Translations under genes and position numbers: made by a program
NCBI GenBank assembly: GCA_036971475.1
Contig: JBAIZL010000376.1
Location: forward strand, 2,674,001 to 2,738,000
Length of the DNA: 64,000 nt
Direction of reading: 5' to 3'
Origin: Prosapia bicincta
Lineage: Eukaryota > Arthropoda > Insecta > Hemiptera > Cercopidae
The notes under the pieces: generated by a model
Databases searched by the model: none
Told to the model about the DNA's origin: nothing
Seen by the model: the letters and a program-made list of their open reading frames with translations, nothing else
Part shown: piece after piece, positions 24,207 to 36,600 of the stretch
How the letters are laid out: each line of letters opens with the position of its first letter
Position numbering within the stretch: the first letter of the stretch is position 1

Positions 24207-24414
24207 TTTTTTTTTATTTCTTTATCTAAAATTTCAAAATTCCCCTTTATGCTATTTAAATTTTGAAAATTAAAAAAATTATTGACTTATGGTTGCAAAG
24301 TCCTGAAAAGTAAACAATATTAATACAAATATTTAATTAATAATCTTATCTAAAGTGCCTTAAGGTTAATTCTTAAATTTTTTTTATAATCGAGCCCCAC
24401 GTTTGTGTGCCAAA
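24207..24414 (-). other. Gypsy element 1 leader and primer-binding site
   Basis: On the minus strand the LTR is followed by TTTGGCACACAAACGTGGGG. The TGG start next to the LTR is the usual place for pairing with the CCA end of a tRNA. The priming tRNA could not be named. The same leader recurs at about 26811-27044. Confidence 0.7.
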
Positions 24415-25155
24415 TGTAATAATTGGTAAATTCACTTTTATAAGTCTTAATAAAAATTTATAAGTTAAAAGAAATAACGATTCAATGCTGCTTTTGTTAC
24501 AAAAATTTTAATATCTTAATATGACATTCCTTATTTTCTTTTATAAAGTCACTTACTAATTATAAAGTCTTATTTCATCCACAAAGAATTACAAAATTTA
24601 AGCTTTATTAGCCTAAGTCTAAAATTTGTTTATGGCAGCAAGAAGTTTAGTTATAAATTTTAATATTAATTGAAATTGATTTAATTACTTTAAATTGAGC
24701 TTGAGCTCTCCTTATCTCGGGTTAATAGGTGGGTTTTCTAAATTTTGAATAATAAAATTTGAGTTGGCACTTTCAAAAAAATATCTAAGTTACAATTCTT
24801 ACAAGCTAAAATTTTTTACAAGTTATTTGGTTTCTAATTAAATAATTTCCTGAATAATGTCTTCTTAATCGATCAGTTCAATGATTTGGCTTAATGTTAT
24901 TCTGTAATTATGATTTGAATACGATACTGCACTTTCCGCACCAGTTAAAAAAATAAAATTTCTACAGCCAATTCTGAAACACGTCTGCCTCGTTCAAATG
25001 CTCTGTCCCAACTAACTGACGCTCCCTTTTTAGCAATAAAATGGCCAAGTCGTCAATTTCCGCTATTTTCTCGTTTATTCCTTGTAACAGCTCTACGGAT
25101 GTCATGTTCACCGCCTCTGATACCTTTTATATATATACTACTTCAAAATGTTACA
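24415..25155 (-). repeat. Ty3/gypsy element 1: middle LTR with internal deletion
   Basis: 741 bp. It matches the other two LTRs except that about 465 bp are missing between CGCCTCTGATAC and CCTTTTATATATATACTACT, close to its right end. It serves as the upstream LTR of the complete internal region and the downstream LTR of the truncated one. Confidence 0.92.
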
Positions 25156-27044
25156 TAGTCCCCAAATTTAGATAAAAAAAAAATTTTGATTCCAAAATTC
25201 CTTTTTTTTTATCTCAATTTTCACATTTTGGGAGTAAACTCTTACTCTATCCTTCTTGCTTGTCTGCTGCCCTCTAATTACATATGATATACTTAACTCC
25301 TAACAATACAATAAATTAACAATTAACATTTAATCAACAATCCTCCTATACTCTTAACATCTAGTACATTAATCATTTTCTGATTCTTAGAATCTATTTT
25401 ATAACCTTTTTCTTTTTCTTTCTTTATTTTAATTTTAATAGAATGGAATCTTTCCAATCATAAGTCTTTTTATTTATCTATATAATCTATCTTCTGACAC
25501 AGTGTTTTTTTTTTCTTCTTAATTTTAGCCTAACCGAGTCATAGCATGTCTAGGTTGTTTGTAGGTTAGGTCCTTGTTATTATTCGTTCATCCCTTTCTA
25601 TTTTATTTAAATTTATATATTTTTTATTTCTTTATTTTTTTTTCAAGTGTTTGTTTAATTATTAAGTCATTTCTGGTCCATTGTCATTTCCGGTTTATTT
25701 GTTATCTATCCCTCCTACATTCGCTTCCTTCTCCTAATACTTTTATATCCTGAGTCATTCCTGTTGTTACCATCTTATTATCCCTTGTTATTTTCCTTTC
25801 TCTCGACTTCTCCCTTACTATTTAATTTGTTCTATCTGAAATTTATCTGATTCTCCATGGTGTGCCTCCCTTGGTTCATAAAATTTCTTTAACAAGCTAA
25901 TATGGAAAATTCCTCTAATTTTATTGCTTCTAGCATCTTTGATTTCATAAGTCGCCTTGCCATATTTCTTGGTGATCACATAAGGTCCATCATATATATA
26001 AAATAATTTTGCCATCTCACCTCTTATACCCTGTGGTTGCCAATTTTCTTTTACTAATACCTTGTCCCCAACATTTAATTCTTCTATTTTATGAGTTCTA
26101 TTAAATTTCTCTGCTCTCTTATGAGCCTTCTTCTTAATTCTACTCCTAGCAATTTCTAAATGACTTTCTAAATTTATTAATTTTGAACTCCAGCCTAAAT
26201 TTTTTATTTCCTTTTGCCAAAACCTTTCATCCTGAATTCCTAGTTGTAGCTGGTTAGGTGTGTATCCTGTAGTCTCATGAGGAATTTCATTAATTGCCTG
26301 GTTAATAACCTCTACATATTTTCCCCATTCTCTATGGTTATGATGACAATATGTTCTCAAACATCTAATGATCTCCTTATTCACCCTCTCAACGATATTG
26401 CTTTGTGGCCTCCTTATAGGAGAAAATATTGGTTTCATTTCTCTATTTTTAATATACTCCAGCCATTTCTTATTATTAAACTGGGTTCCATGATCAGTCT
26501 GTATTCTTTCTACTCTCCCGAATTTTTCTATATAATTTTCTAAACATTTAATTGCCTCCCCTGTGGTTGCCTTTTTCAATTTATAGATTTGAACGAATTT
26601 TGTAAATACATCTAAAATTACTAATAAATACTTATAGCCTCCTACAGTTCTTTGAAATGGTCCTATAAAATCAATTGACAATTGCTCCTTTGGTTTTTCC
26701 ACTTGGATCCCTTTCATCTCTCCAAAATTACCTTGGGTTACATTTTTAGCTCTTTGACAAATATTACATGTTTTAATAATTCCCCTAATGCTTTTTCCCA
26801 TTTTCTTCAATTATATGTACCTGTTTCAGATTCCATTTTTTTTTTTATTTCTTTATCTAAAATTTCAAAATTCCCCTTTATGCTATTTAAATTTTGAAAA
26901 TTAAAAAAAGTATTGACTTATGGTTGCAAAGTCCTGAAAAGTAAACAATATTAATACAAATATTTAATTAATAATCTTATCTAAAGTGCCTTAAGGTTAA
27001 TTCTTAAATTTTTTTATAATCGAGCCCCACGTTTGTGTGCCAAA
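25156..27044 (-). mobile_element. Truncated second internal region of gypsy array
   Basis: Contains the 3' untranslated part, an integrase frame and the leader, but the sequence equivalent to about 19807-24178 of the complete unit is gone (gag, protease, RT and RNase H). The join is at about 26807-26812, where CCCATTTTCTTC runs straight into the AATTATATGTACCTG of the leader. Confidence 0.9.
25818..26810 (-). pseudogene. Gypsy truncated unit: integrase
   Basis: 330 codons, the same protein as 18822-19904 from KKMGKSIRGIIKTC onward. The DDE residues (SIDFIGPF, QTDHGTQF, NIVERVN) and the C-terminal domain are kept, but the first two zinc ligands (His-His) are removed by the internal deletion. 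The frame has no stop, yet it has no gag-pol context to express it. Confidence 0.88.
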
Positions 27045-28245
27045 TGTAATAATTGGTAAATTCACTTTTATAAGTCTTAATAAAAATTTATAAGTTAAAA
27101 GAAATAACGATTCAATGCTGCTTTTGTTACAAAAATTTTAATATCTTAATATGACATTCCTTATTTTCTTTTATAAAGTCACTTACTAATTATAAAGTCT
27201 TATTTCATCCACAAAGAATTACAAAATTTAAGCTTTATTAGCCTAAGTCTAAAATTTGTTTATGGCAGCAAGAAGTTTAGTTATAAATTTTAATATTAAT
27301 TGAAATTGATTTAATTACTTTAAATTGAGCTTGAGCTCTCCTTATCTCGGGTTAATAGGTGGGTTTTCTAAATTTTGAATAATAAAATTTGAGTTGGCAC
27401 TTTCAAAAAATATCTAAGTTAAAATTCTTACAAGCTAAAATTTTTTTCAAGTTATTTGGTTTCTAATTAAATAATTTCCTGAATAATGTCTTCTTAATCG
27501 ATCAGTTCAATGATTTGGCTTAATGTTATTCTGTAATTATGATTTGAATACGATACTGCACTTTCCGCACCAGTTAAAAAATATAATTTCTACAGCCAAT
27601 CTTGAAACACGTCTGCCTCGTTCAAATGCTCTGTCCCCACTAACTGACGCTCCCTTTTTTAGCAATAAAATGGCCAAGTCGTCAATTTCCGCTATTTTCT
27701 CGTTTATTCCTTGTAATCGCTTTACGGATGTCATGTTCACCGCCTCTGATACACTTCTTCTTCTTAACAACTGCACTTAAATTTCTTTGCAAAACAATTG
27801 CATTTAAATCTTATTTCCCAAACTGTTTTAGATTATATCTCCACGAGAAATATTTAAAACGAATTTCTTTTGCCGGTCAATGCGCACGCAACTGCACAAA
27901 CTCGTTCTCCCATCTTGTTTACTTCAGAACATTTCACTAGCTTGCCGTTTGAAAGTTTTAAGTGTATTTATATCGTTCTATTGTTCTATTCAAATTGTTA
28001 TCTATTAATTATTTCTAATACTTTTTCTTATAAATAGTGATTTGTGTGTTTTTTTTTCTTTTTATATAAAATCTTGTGATTAGATCTAAAATGTGGCCAT
28101 GTGCATTTTCTACACAAGTGAAATTAGGTTATGTTTACATTTCGTTACTGGTATATTTTAGTAATTTTTTTACATACTGAATTTATTTATATATATTTAT
28201 CTTATTTTGTAAGTGCCTTTTATATATATACTACTTCAAAATGTT

Positions 28246-28248
<3 letters not shown>
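27045..28248 (-). repeat. Ty3/gypsy element 1: right LTR
   Basis: 1,204 bp, TGTAATAATTGG to AAAATGTTACA, nearly the same as the left LTR. It is the 5'-most LTR in element orientation. It abuts (TA)n at 28249. Confidence 0.93.

Positions 28249-28306
<58 letters not shown>
28249..28306. repeat. (TA)n microsatellite
   Basis: Continuation of the TA array interrupted by the gypsy insertion. It abuts the 3' end of a Penelope family B copy. Confidence 0.97.
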
Positions 28307-28309
<3 letters not shown>

Positions 28310-29435
28310 GAGTTGTTAAAAATGGTAGAAGTTAGGGGAAGGTAATAGGAGTTTTATCCGATGTTGAGGTTAGGAGGCTTTCTAGATTTGGTGTACCACT
28401 GGTATGACAACTCCCGTCTTCTCAATTCTGAAGAGTTGCAATCAGGTGGGTGGGCCTTAACAACAATCATTGGGTGGTATAACAATCATTGAAAGATATG
28501 ATGTTGTGACTAGCAGCGTGTTGAGGAATTGGTCTGTCTAAGTTCACGGTTCCGACGTCATGTCTGTGGCTATTCATTCTGATGCTCAGACCATCCGTGG
28601 TAAGGCCTATATACTGTGCCGAGCAAAATTTACATTGCAACATTGCAACTGGTATATTACATTTTTAGATGTACAAGTATGATGACCCTGAATCTTGAAG
28701 TCCACATTGGTTGCTAGTTTATGGAAACTATTTTTTGGGATGTTTATTGGACATGTCTTGCATCTAGGTCTATTGCACGGAAAGGAGTCATGAGGAGGTT
28801 TAGGTGGTTTTTCAGTACTTGGATCTGGTAGTTTTGGTTGTACTAAATTTTTTTTCAAATTAAAAGGTTATCTGAACCAAATATGTGGTGGATTTGAGAA
28901 AAGATTTTTGGTGTGGGTGGAAGCTTGAAGAATCTTGTAGCCATTATTTAATATTTTCTTCAGCTTCCTAGGCCTGGATGGTAATATGTAACTAAAGACA
29001 GTTTGTTGTCTTCTTTAGGTGGTCTGGGTTCACCAGATGATTGAGCTAAGCGGATTTCATCCTCAACAAGTTGTTTAGGATATCCTCTTTTTGGAAAGCT
29101 AGTAATATCTATCTGTTAAAGTCCTCCAATGGTCTGTCCTCTGAATAAATTCTCTTGCCTCTGATTACCTGAATGTACGGAATGGACCTTTTCATATTCA
29201 TAGGGTGGTTGCTATTGAAATGGAGGTATTGTAGGTGGTTTGTCGATTTGATGTGGACACCTGTATAGATATTCCTATTTCTGATTGTTACATCTACATC
29301 CAAGAAGGTGATAGTTGCTGTAGATTTCTTCCAGGTGAATTGAAGTATAAAGAAAAGAGATTTGAAGTGTAAATCTCTATTTATTAATTTTCAAGAGATT
29401 GCAGTTTTGGACTATTGCTATTAGGTAAGTCTGTC
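28307..29435 (-). mobile_element. Penelope family B copy with inverted tail at its 5' side
   Basis: The minus-strand body (29345 to 28307) encodes pieces of the family B protein: DVDVTIRNRNIYTGVHIKSTN (29303-29109), then a frame-broken linker, then the GIY-YIG region (28858-28607) with LPDPSTEKPPKPPHDSFPC, and HRHDV further on. Several frameshifts make it inactive. RT palm motifs are missing. The right side (about 29375-29435) is a piece of the same element's 3' tail in the opposite orientation, sharing TTAGGTAAGTCTGTCAGTCTCC with the family B ends. So it is again an outward-facing inverted dimer, very asymmetric. Confidence 0.82.
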
Positions 29436-29810
29436 AGTCTCCTATCTAGTCAAAACATTCCTATGTATATACGAGCTTAATTAGAGATTATTTATTTGAA
29501 TATGTTACAGTTTCATTTCTACATTTTCTCTTGGTGTTTTTTCTAACTTTTTAGGTACATGTGTAAAGTGACTCACTTTAAAATAATGGCATATTATTTG
29601 CTTAGGCTATGTTGACAATGCTACGTCATTGAAACCATACAATGTTTGTGTAATTATACAAATATTAACCATATGTTTTAGCACTTTTAGAGAGTTGAAA
29701 TATAATTTCATCAAATGATAAAATAATGTTTGTGTGTGTATTTTGTAATTTTAAGGGAAACAGCCAGTATGACTATTACTGTCTTGGAAGGATAGAAAAG
29801 GATGGTGAAC

Positions 29811-30140
29811 TTAGGTAGGGGCACAAAATCCCTTAGTAGAGGTTATAGATTATCATTTGGGCAGTCTTAGGTACCTGAAGTAAACCTACTGTCTATCTTG
29901 GGTCTAAAAATTGGAGTCTGTTTCCTCATTACATCTCTGTCAGAAGAAGGATGTATAAAGCTATGTGGAATTAGGTAGGGGCACAAAATCCCTTAGTAGA
30001 GGTTATAGATTATCATTTGGGCAGTCTTAGGTACCCGAAGTAAACCTACTGTCTATCTTGGGTCTAAAAATTGGAGTCTGTTTCCTCATTACAACTCTGT
30101 CAGAAGAAGGATGTATAAAGCTATGTGGAATTAGGTAGGG
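29811..30140. repeat. 160-bp tandem duplication
   Basis: The unit that starts TTAGGTAGGGGCACAAAATC at 29811 repeats at 29971, and its first 10 bases start a third copy at 30131. Period 160 bp, copies almost identical. No coding content. Confidence 0.92.
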
Positions 30141-30776
30141 CACCCTTGGAAACGACATACCTGCTTCAACTAGGGTGAAGAAAGGTGTCTGCTCACTATA
30201 ATAGAACCTCATTACAATGGACTGTATTAAATTGATTGTCATTTATAACAGATTGTGTTCTGAAGATAAATCACACCATCCACAAGCCACGTAAACAGGT
30301 GCTGCATAGCTCTTAACAATTGAATGCCTACTTAGCTGCTGACAATTGTTTATACCTTCTGTCAACTGGTATTCCTTCTAAAGTTATGATGCAAGAGAAC
30401 TGTAAATAATGAAATTAAGTCAGGAATATTTATAGTTTTGACTTATTAAGCGCTAAAAAATGTTTAGTAAAAAGGTATACAGTGAGCCTTAACTAAAAGG
30501 TTGGTGGCTTAAAATGTGACTTCTCTTCCTTAAAATAACCTTTAAAATGCTTTCAATATCAATATAAAGATTTCTTAACTAAAAATAAGAATATACTTAT
30601 CACATTTGTTGAATTTTATGTTAAAGTAGTAAAGAAATATGTTAACTGATTTTTAATTGCTATAAATAAAACTGCTTTAAATAAGTTTGTTTTTTATATT
30701 AACCTTTCATAGTATTTTCTCTGCTTTTGTTTTAATTTTAATCACTTTAAGATAGCATTATGTATAAATATATATA

Positions 30777-31628
30777 CACTAAACTCCCGATTATCCGTGG
30801 GCGGATTAACCGGTTTGCTGATTATCCGGGGTCTGACATTGTTTTACAAATATCCAATTTTTATTCCAATCAGATTCATGTGTTTAAATTTCCAAACGGT
30901 GAATTACGATGTAAATACATATAAGGCTTAATAGAAGTTAAGATGAAGGGAATAGATATGTAAATATGTACATACTAATTTTTATATTGAAAGGGAAGTA
31001 TCCCGACGCGGGCCAGCGAAATAAAAGGGGCGAGCAGACTACTGTATATAAGAGACAATGACAAAATGCTTGGACGCCCGAAAACCTAATATGTATCATA
31101 AGATTGTAAACAAATGTCAGTTAATCTCGGCTATAAATAGTCTAGGACGTGACATATGCATTATCGATCTTTATGGCTTTGTGACACAAGTAGACACTGT
31201 GCGACAAAATGGTTCTCAAGAAACTTAGATCGCACATTAAAGCTAAATCAATGCTCACAAAAAAATGGACGAAAGTGACAGATTTTTTTTGTTAAAAAGT
31301 GAAAGTATTATGTGTAAAGGAAATTACATATGTACATACATACTTACATTTGACATATACTTATGTACGTATTGTAAATAGTTAGACATATGAATGTACA
31401 TGTTATAATCCGTCAAATACATCGACGTTTTAAATTATTTTCTGTATTTATTTTGTCCTTTAAAGATTATTTGTGAATTGCACTAACCGGGGTCATTATT
31501 TGTGTAACTTATGGTATAATAATCGATTACCGATCGTTTCGCATGTTCTCTGTTCATAGCGGATTATCCGGGGAATTCGTTATCCGGCGTTGCCAGGCCA
31601 CCCTATTCCACGGATAATCTGGAGTTTA

Positions 31629-31631
<3 letters not shown>
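30777..31631. mobile_element. Tigger/pogo-like DNA element
   Basis: Ends read TAAACTCCCGATTATCCGTGG on the left and its near-inverse on the right (CCACGGATAATCTGGAGTTTA), next to TA dinucleotides as expected for Tc1/mariner/pogo insertions. Subterminal GGATTAACCGG and GGATTATCCGGGG words also mirror each other. The interior has no intact transposase, only a short stretch that might be its helix-turn-helix start (about 31209-31290). Confidence 0.75.

Positions 31632-31677
<46 letters not shown>
31631..31677. repeat. (TA)n microsatellite left of Penelope palindrome
   Basis: TA repeats directly between the Tigger-like element and the palindrome at 31677-31857. Confidence 0.95.
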
Positions 31678-31680
<3 letters not shown>

Positions 31681-31857
31681 AACATAAGTCAAAATACAAA
31701 TACAAGAATTATAATTGAATTTACAATTCAAAGCTTTTCGTTGGCTAACAGTACCAACATCATCATATGGATGATGTTTGTACTGTTAGCCAACGAAAAG
31801 TTTTGAATTGTAAATTCAATTATAATTCTTGTATTTGTATTTTGACTTATGTTCTTT
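31677..31857. repeat. Short Penelope-tail-like palindrome
   Basis: Arms 31677-31764 and 31770-31857 are near-perfect inverted copies around a 5-bp centre. Each arm, read outward, runs (G)ATGATG, a hairpin GTTGG..CCAAC, CGAAAAGCTTT, then GAATTG. This resembles a hammerhead core, stem II, GAA and a self-complementary stem III, although core position 3 and stem I do not fit well. (TA)n lies on both sides (the right array at about 31884-31943). Confidence 0.7.
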
Positions 31858-31881
31858 ATTAATACACAAGAATATATATTG

Positions 31882-31883
<2 letters not shown>

Positions 31884-31943
<60 letters not shown>
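31884..31943. repeat. (TA)n microsatellite, insertion site of gypsy element 2
   Basis: TA repeats ending at the first base of the LTR at 31944. Short TA repeats also follow the other LTR from 39371, so the element was inserted into this array. Confidence 0.95.
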
Positions 31944-31946
<3 letters not shown>

Positions 31947-33409
31947 AACATTTATAGAATGGGCTATATAATATTATTTAAGAATTGGAAAATAGATGAG
32001 AAATAACTCACTCAAAATTTAGAAAGAAATTCATTAAGATATTGGTTAGGTTAAAATTTAGGTAAAAGCATAGAATTGTAAACAAGGTTTTTGAACTGGA
32101 AATGTATTAGGAAATTTGTTATATCAAATAACCTAACACATAAATTAAAATAAGATAATCTAAGAATAGTTATGTGTAAACAAATTTGTAAACTGTAGTA
32201 ACATAGGGCCTAAGTAATTACTTGAAGGAGAAAGTGAACACGTTTGTAAACAAAAGAAAATTGAAAGGTTATGTTTATGAAAGACCAAGCAAAACACACA
32301 CAATTCGGAAATATCACAAAAGTAAAACACAAAAACACTTCACACACTAATAATATTAATAAAATAAACACTGGAAGGTTTGTTGACGATAGGAAATTGA
32401 AACAGTAAGTTTCAACCAAAGTTTAACGAAATAAAAACTGGTGAAAACAAACTTGTTGGTATGTCAGCTGTAAAACAGATGTAGGTCAGTGTGACAATCG
32501 ATTCTAGTGAATAAAAAGAAAACAAACTAGATTACATTAACATGTGTGAAAGTCTAGTGGAAAGAAATCGAACTAAATTATAACCCATATGTGTTTTTTT
32601 TTAAGAAGAAAGCCGCCATATTTGTAAGATTTTTAAAAGAAAATAGAAGGACGCGTAGTTAGAGTTGAGTTGGAGGTAGCGTGGGTGACGCTCTAATAGC
32701 AGACCTTGCTGTGCAGTCAAAATTCTATTTATTTGGAAAGAGTTCGTCTAAATTATACCGTTTTGTTAAGAAGATTGGCCAACTTAAATTAAGGAGTAGT
32801 GAATCACAAAATGTAATACTGTGTAAATATAAAGTAAAGTAAATAAAACGAATTGAAGTGTGTGAATTGTTTAATTGGAGAGAACGGGAATTTACGTAAG
32901 CGACCAGCAAAATTTTGATATTTATTAAGTTGAGAAATAGCGCTATAAAAATAACTTTAGTGGACTTTTAAGATAGTAGAGAAGTTAAATTTGTATTTTA
33001 GAATATCTTGTAGTTAATTAATAGTAAGAAATAATCCAGTTCAAAGAGTTTAGCCTTTTTGCATTTTCAAAATTTAATATTGTTTGTTCAAAATTTATTT
33101 AATTAACCTAAGAATTTCTAAAAATATAGCCCATACTATAACCCCGAGATATCAAGAGATCTTAAACTAGCCAAGGGTATAAAAACCTTGTAACTCAAAT
33201 TTAAAGAATCGAATTTTAGTATATTGTGTTAAAACTTGTTAAGTTCTAAAATTTTGTTTTGTGTATTGTTTAATGTTGAGATGAAATTGTAATAATAAAT
33301 GTTAATGAATTGTTCTTGAGTAGTTTTTTGGTTTTGGTTATTAAATAGAAATAATATATCTTCATAAAATAGTAAAACCCCGTTGTGTCTGTTTTATAAT
33401 TAAATTATA
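31944..33409 (+). repeat. Ty3/gypsy element 2: 5' LTR
   Basis: 1,466 bp starting TGTAACATTTATAG. Only a handful of base differences from 37905-39370 were seen by eye (for example CTAGCCAAGG against CCAGCCAAGG). The end is TTATA rather than the expected TTACA. The next bases, ATTGGCGCAACAACGTGGGG, hold the presumed primer-binding site. Confidence 0.94.
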
Positions 33410-33423
33410 ATTGGCGCAACAAC

Positions 33424-33675
33424 GTGGGGGCTCAAAGTGAGGGGACGGAGCGAAATTTGAATTTAGAGCAAAACAAAATATATATGAGCCCAGAAATAGA
33501 GATAGAATTTAAACAGGTTAGGGTTACAGCCTTAATAGATACAGGTAGTAATATTACATGTATTCAGGAAAAATGGTATAGTATAAATAAGGGAAAACTA
33601 GGAAGAGTAGAAACGTTGCCAATCAGAGCAATGAACATTAGGACAGCAACAAATAAAAAGAGTAAAAAAAATTAA
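33424..33675 (+). pseudogene. Gypsy element 2 protease start, frame-shifted
   Basis: Begins right after the primer-binding site and encodes SPEIEIEFKQ, the aspartic protease box ALIDTGSNITCIQ and the flap-like PIRAMNIRTATNKK, then runs out of frame in an A8 run at about 33666-33673. The downstream frame (from about 33676) continues the same protein with IIGMDIL. Compared with element 1, gag should stand before it but is missing: protease sequence starts about 15 bp after the presumed primer-binding site. Confidence 0.85.
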
Positions 33676-33691
33676 TAAAATTGTTCTGATA

Positions 33692-36600
33692 ATGGGAAGA
33701 TTAGGTGGGATTGATTACCCATTTCAATGTTTCATCATACCAGGCCTATTAAGAGAAATGATCATAGGGATGGATATATTAAAAAATACAAAGGCTGATA
33801 TAAGTTGTGAGAATTGGAGTATAAAATTGAAATATTTGGAAAACTATATTAAAATAGATATGAAAGAAACGGAGGGTGAAAATGATGACGAAAGAAGTAA
33901 TAACAACGAGGTACAAAATTTAGAAAGGGAAGATAATGTAATTAACGAATTCGATCAAATTAATGAGGAATGGGAAAATTTAGATAATTTAGGACAGGGG
34001 GACCAAAATTATGAGAAACAAAATGAAACAGAAGGGGAAATTAGTGATAGAGATATTATGGAAAGTATCGGAGATGACCGTGTAACAGATAGGCAAAAAC
34101 TGGAGTTGGTGGAGATAATAAAGCAATATAAGGATGTATTTTCAGATAGACCTGGAGTGTGTAAAGGATATAGACATGAGATAAAAGTAAGAACAGATTT
34201 ACCATTTTATCAAAGAAACTATCCTGTACCCACAAAGTATCAAGAAGCGGTACAAAGAGAAATTGACAAAATGTTGGAGATGAAAATTATAGAAAAAAGT
34301 AATAGCCCTTATATTAACCCTATTATTCCTGTCATAAAAAGTAATGGAGAAATAAGATTGTGCCTGGACGCAAGGAAACTGAACGAAATCATAATACCAG
34401 ATTACGAGTGTTACCAGGGTATTAATGAAATATTACATAAGGCAAGACAGGTAAAATACCTGAGTTCTATGGACCTCACGAATAGTTTTTGGCAGGTGGA
34501 GTTGGAGCCAGAATCCAGAAAATTTACAGCTTTTCAGTATAATGGAAAGACATATCATTTCATTGTGACACCTTATGGGCTAAAAACATCATTAGCAGCT
34601 TTAGCAAGAGCTATGGGTAGAATAATGGGAAATGAATTAGAACCATTCACTTTAGTATATGTAGACGACATTGTATGCATGTCACAGAGTTTTGAAGAAC
34701 ATAAAAACCATTTAAAAAAATTATTTATGACATTTAGGGAAAATAATATCAAAATTAAATTATCAAAAACTGAGTTTTGTAAAGAAAACATAGCATTTTT
34801 AGGTTATAGATTGACAACTGAGGGAATAGAGATAGATAAGGACAAAATTAAGGCTGTAATGGAATTCCCCACACCAAAGAACGTTAAGCAATTAAAAGGG
34901 TTTATAGGCCTTGCCAATTATTACAACAAGTTTGTAGACCACTATTCGAAATTAGTAGAGCCACTCCTGAAACTTTTGAGACATGAAACAAAATTTAATT
35001 GGACAGATTTAGAGGAACAAAATTTTAGAAAATTAAAGGAAGCATTTATAGATACCAACGTACTAAAACACCCTGATTATTCAAAAACGTTTTATTTACA
35101 GACAGATGCAAGCGAATATGCTATTGGGGGGCATCTGTACCAGGTAACAGAGACTGGACAGAAACAGGCAATTATGTTTATGAGCCGAACCCTAAAAGGT
35201 AGTGAAATACGATATTATACGACTGAAAAAGAGTTATTGGCTGTGTTGTTTTGTCTACAGAAGGCTAGACAGGTTATACTGGGGAGAAAAGTAATAATAC
35301 AAACTGACCACCAAGCTTTGACTTTCATAAAGACTTGTAGAATATTAAATTCAAGACTATATCGTTGGATATTGCTCATGCAGGAATATGATTTTGAGAT
35401 TGAGTACTGTAAAGGGAAGGAGAACGTGGTGGCAGACATATTAAGTCGTAACCCATGGGATAAGATAGAGCCAAAACATATAGAGAATCAAAATAAGTTT
35501 AGTATCAATTTAATGGAAAGAGTAATAAGTAGGGAAGTAGTGACAAAATTGACAAAACTTAATGAGCTTCAGTGGGGTGATTTAGAATTAAGAAATATTA
35601 TTGAAAATGTCCAGGAATACAATTCGAAATTCAAAATTGAAAATAACATACTATATAAAAATTGTAAAACAAGTTGGAAAATAATAGTACCCAGAGAGTT
35701 AATAAATGTATTAGTGATATCATGCCATGAGTACTATATGCATATAGGGGCCAAGAAGTGCTATAGTATAATAAATGAAATATTCACATGGAAAAAGATG
35801 TATAAGGAGATTAAATACCTTTTAAAATACTGTGACACTTGTCAGAGGGTGAAACACACAAATCAAACTTGTTATGGGGTGATGAAAGGAATCAAGGTAG
35901 AAGGGCCTAAAGAGCAACTATCTATTGACTTTTGTGGACCATTTCATAAAAGTGAGGGATTTAAATATATTTTGGTTATTTTGGATATTTTTACTAAATT
36001 TATAAAAATTTATAAAATAAAAAAAGCAAATACTGCTACAGCTATTAGATGTATAGAAGATTATTTAGAAAAATATGGACAGGTAAAAAGGGCACAAACA
36101 GACCATGGAACTCAGTTCACAAGTAAAAGATGGTCAACATTTTTAGAAAATAAAGGGATCAAACAAATATTTTCACCAATTAGGCGACCTCAAAGCAATA
36201 TAGTAGAAAGGGTAAACAGGGAGATAATGAGATGTCTTCGCACCTATTGCCATGGGAACCATAAACAATGGGCAAAGTTTATACATTTAATAAATGAGAT
36301 GTTGAATGAAGTACCACATGAGACCACAGGGTTCACACCTAATCAGTTACAGTTAGGAAAAATAGATGAGAGATTTTGGCATAAGTATATCAAAATTCAA
36401 AATTCAAACGAACAAAGCGTTAATACCCAACTAGTAATAGATTTGGCAAGAGGGAGAATGAAAAAAAAGGCAGAACTTAGGGCACAAAATTTCAATAAAA
36501 ATCATAAGCTTTTCACATTTAATTTAAATGATATAGTGTTAGTAAAAGAAAACTGGCAGGCAAAAGGCATAGAGGGAGAAATGGGGAAATTATTTAATAT

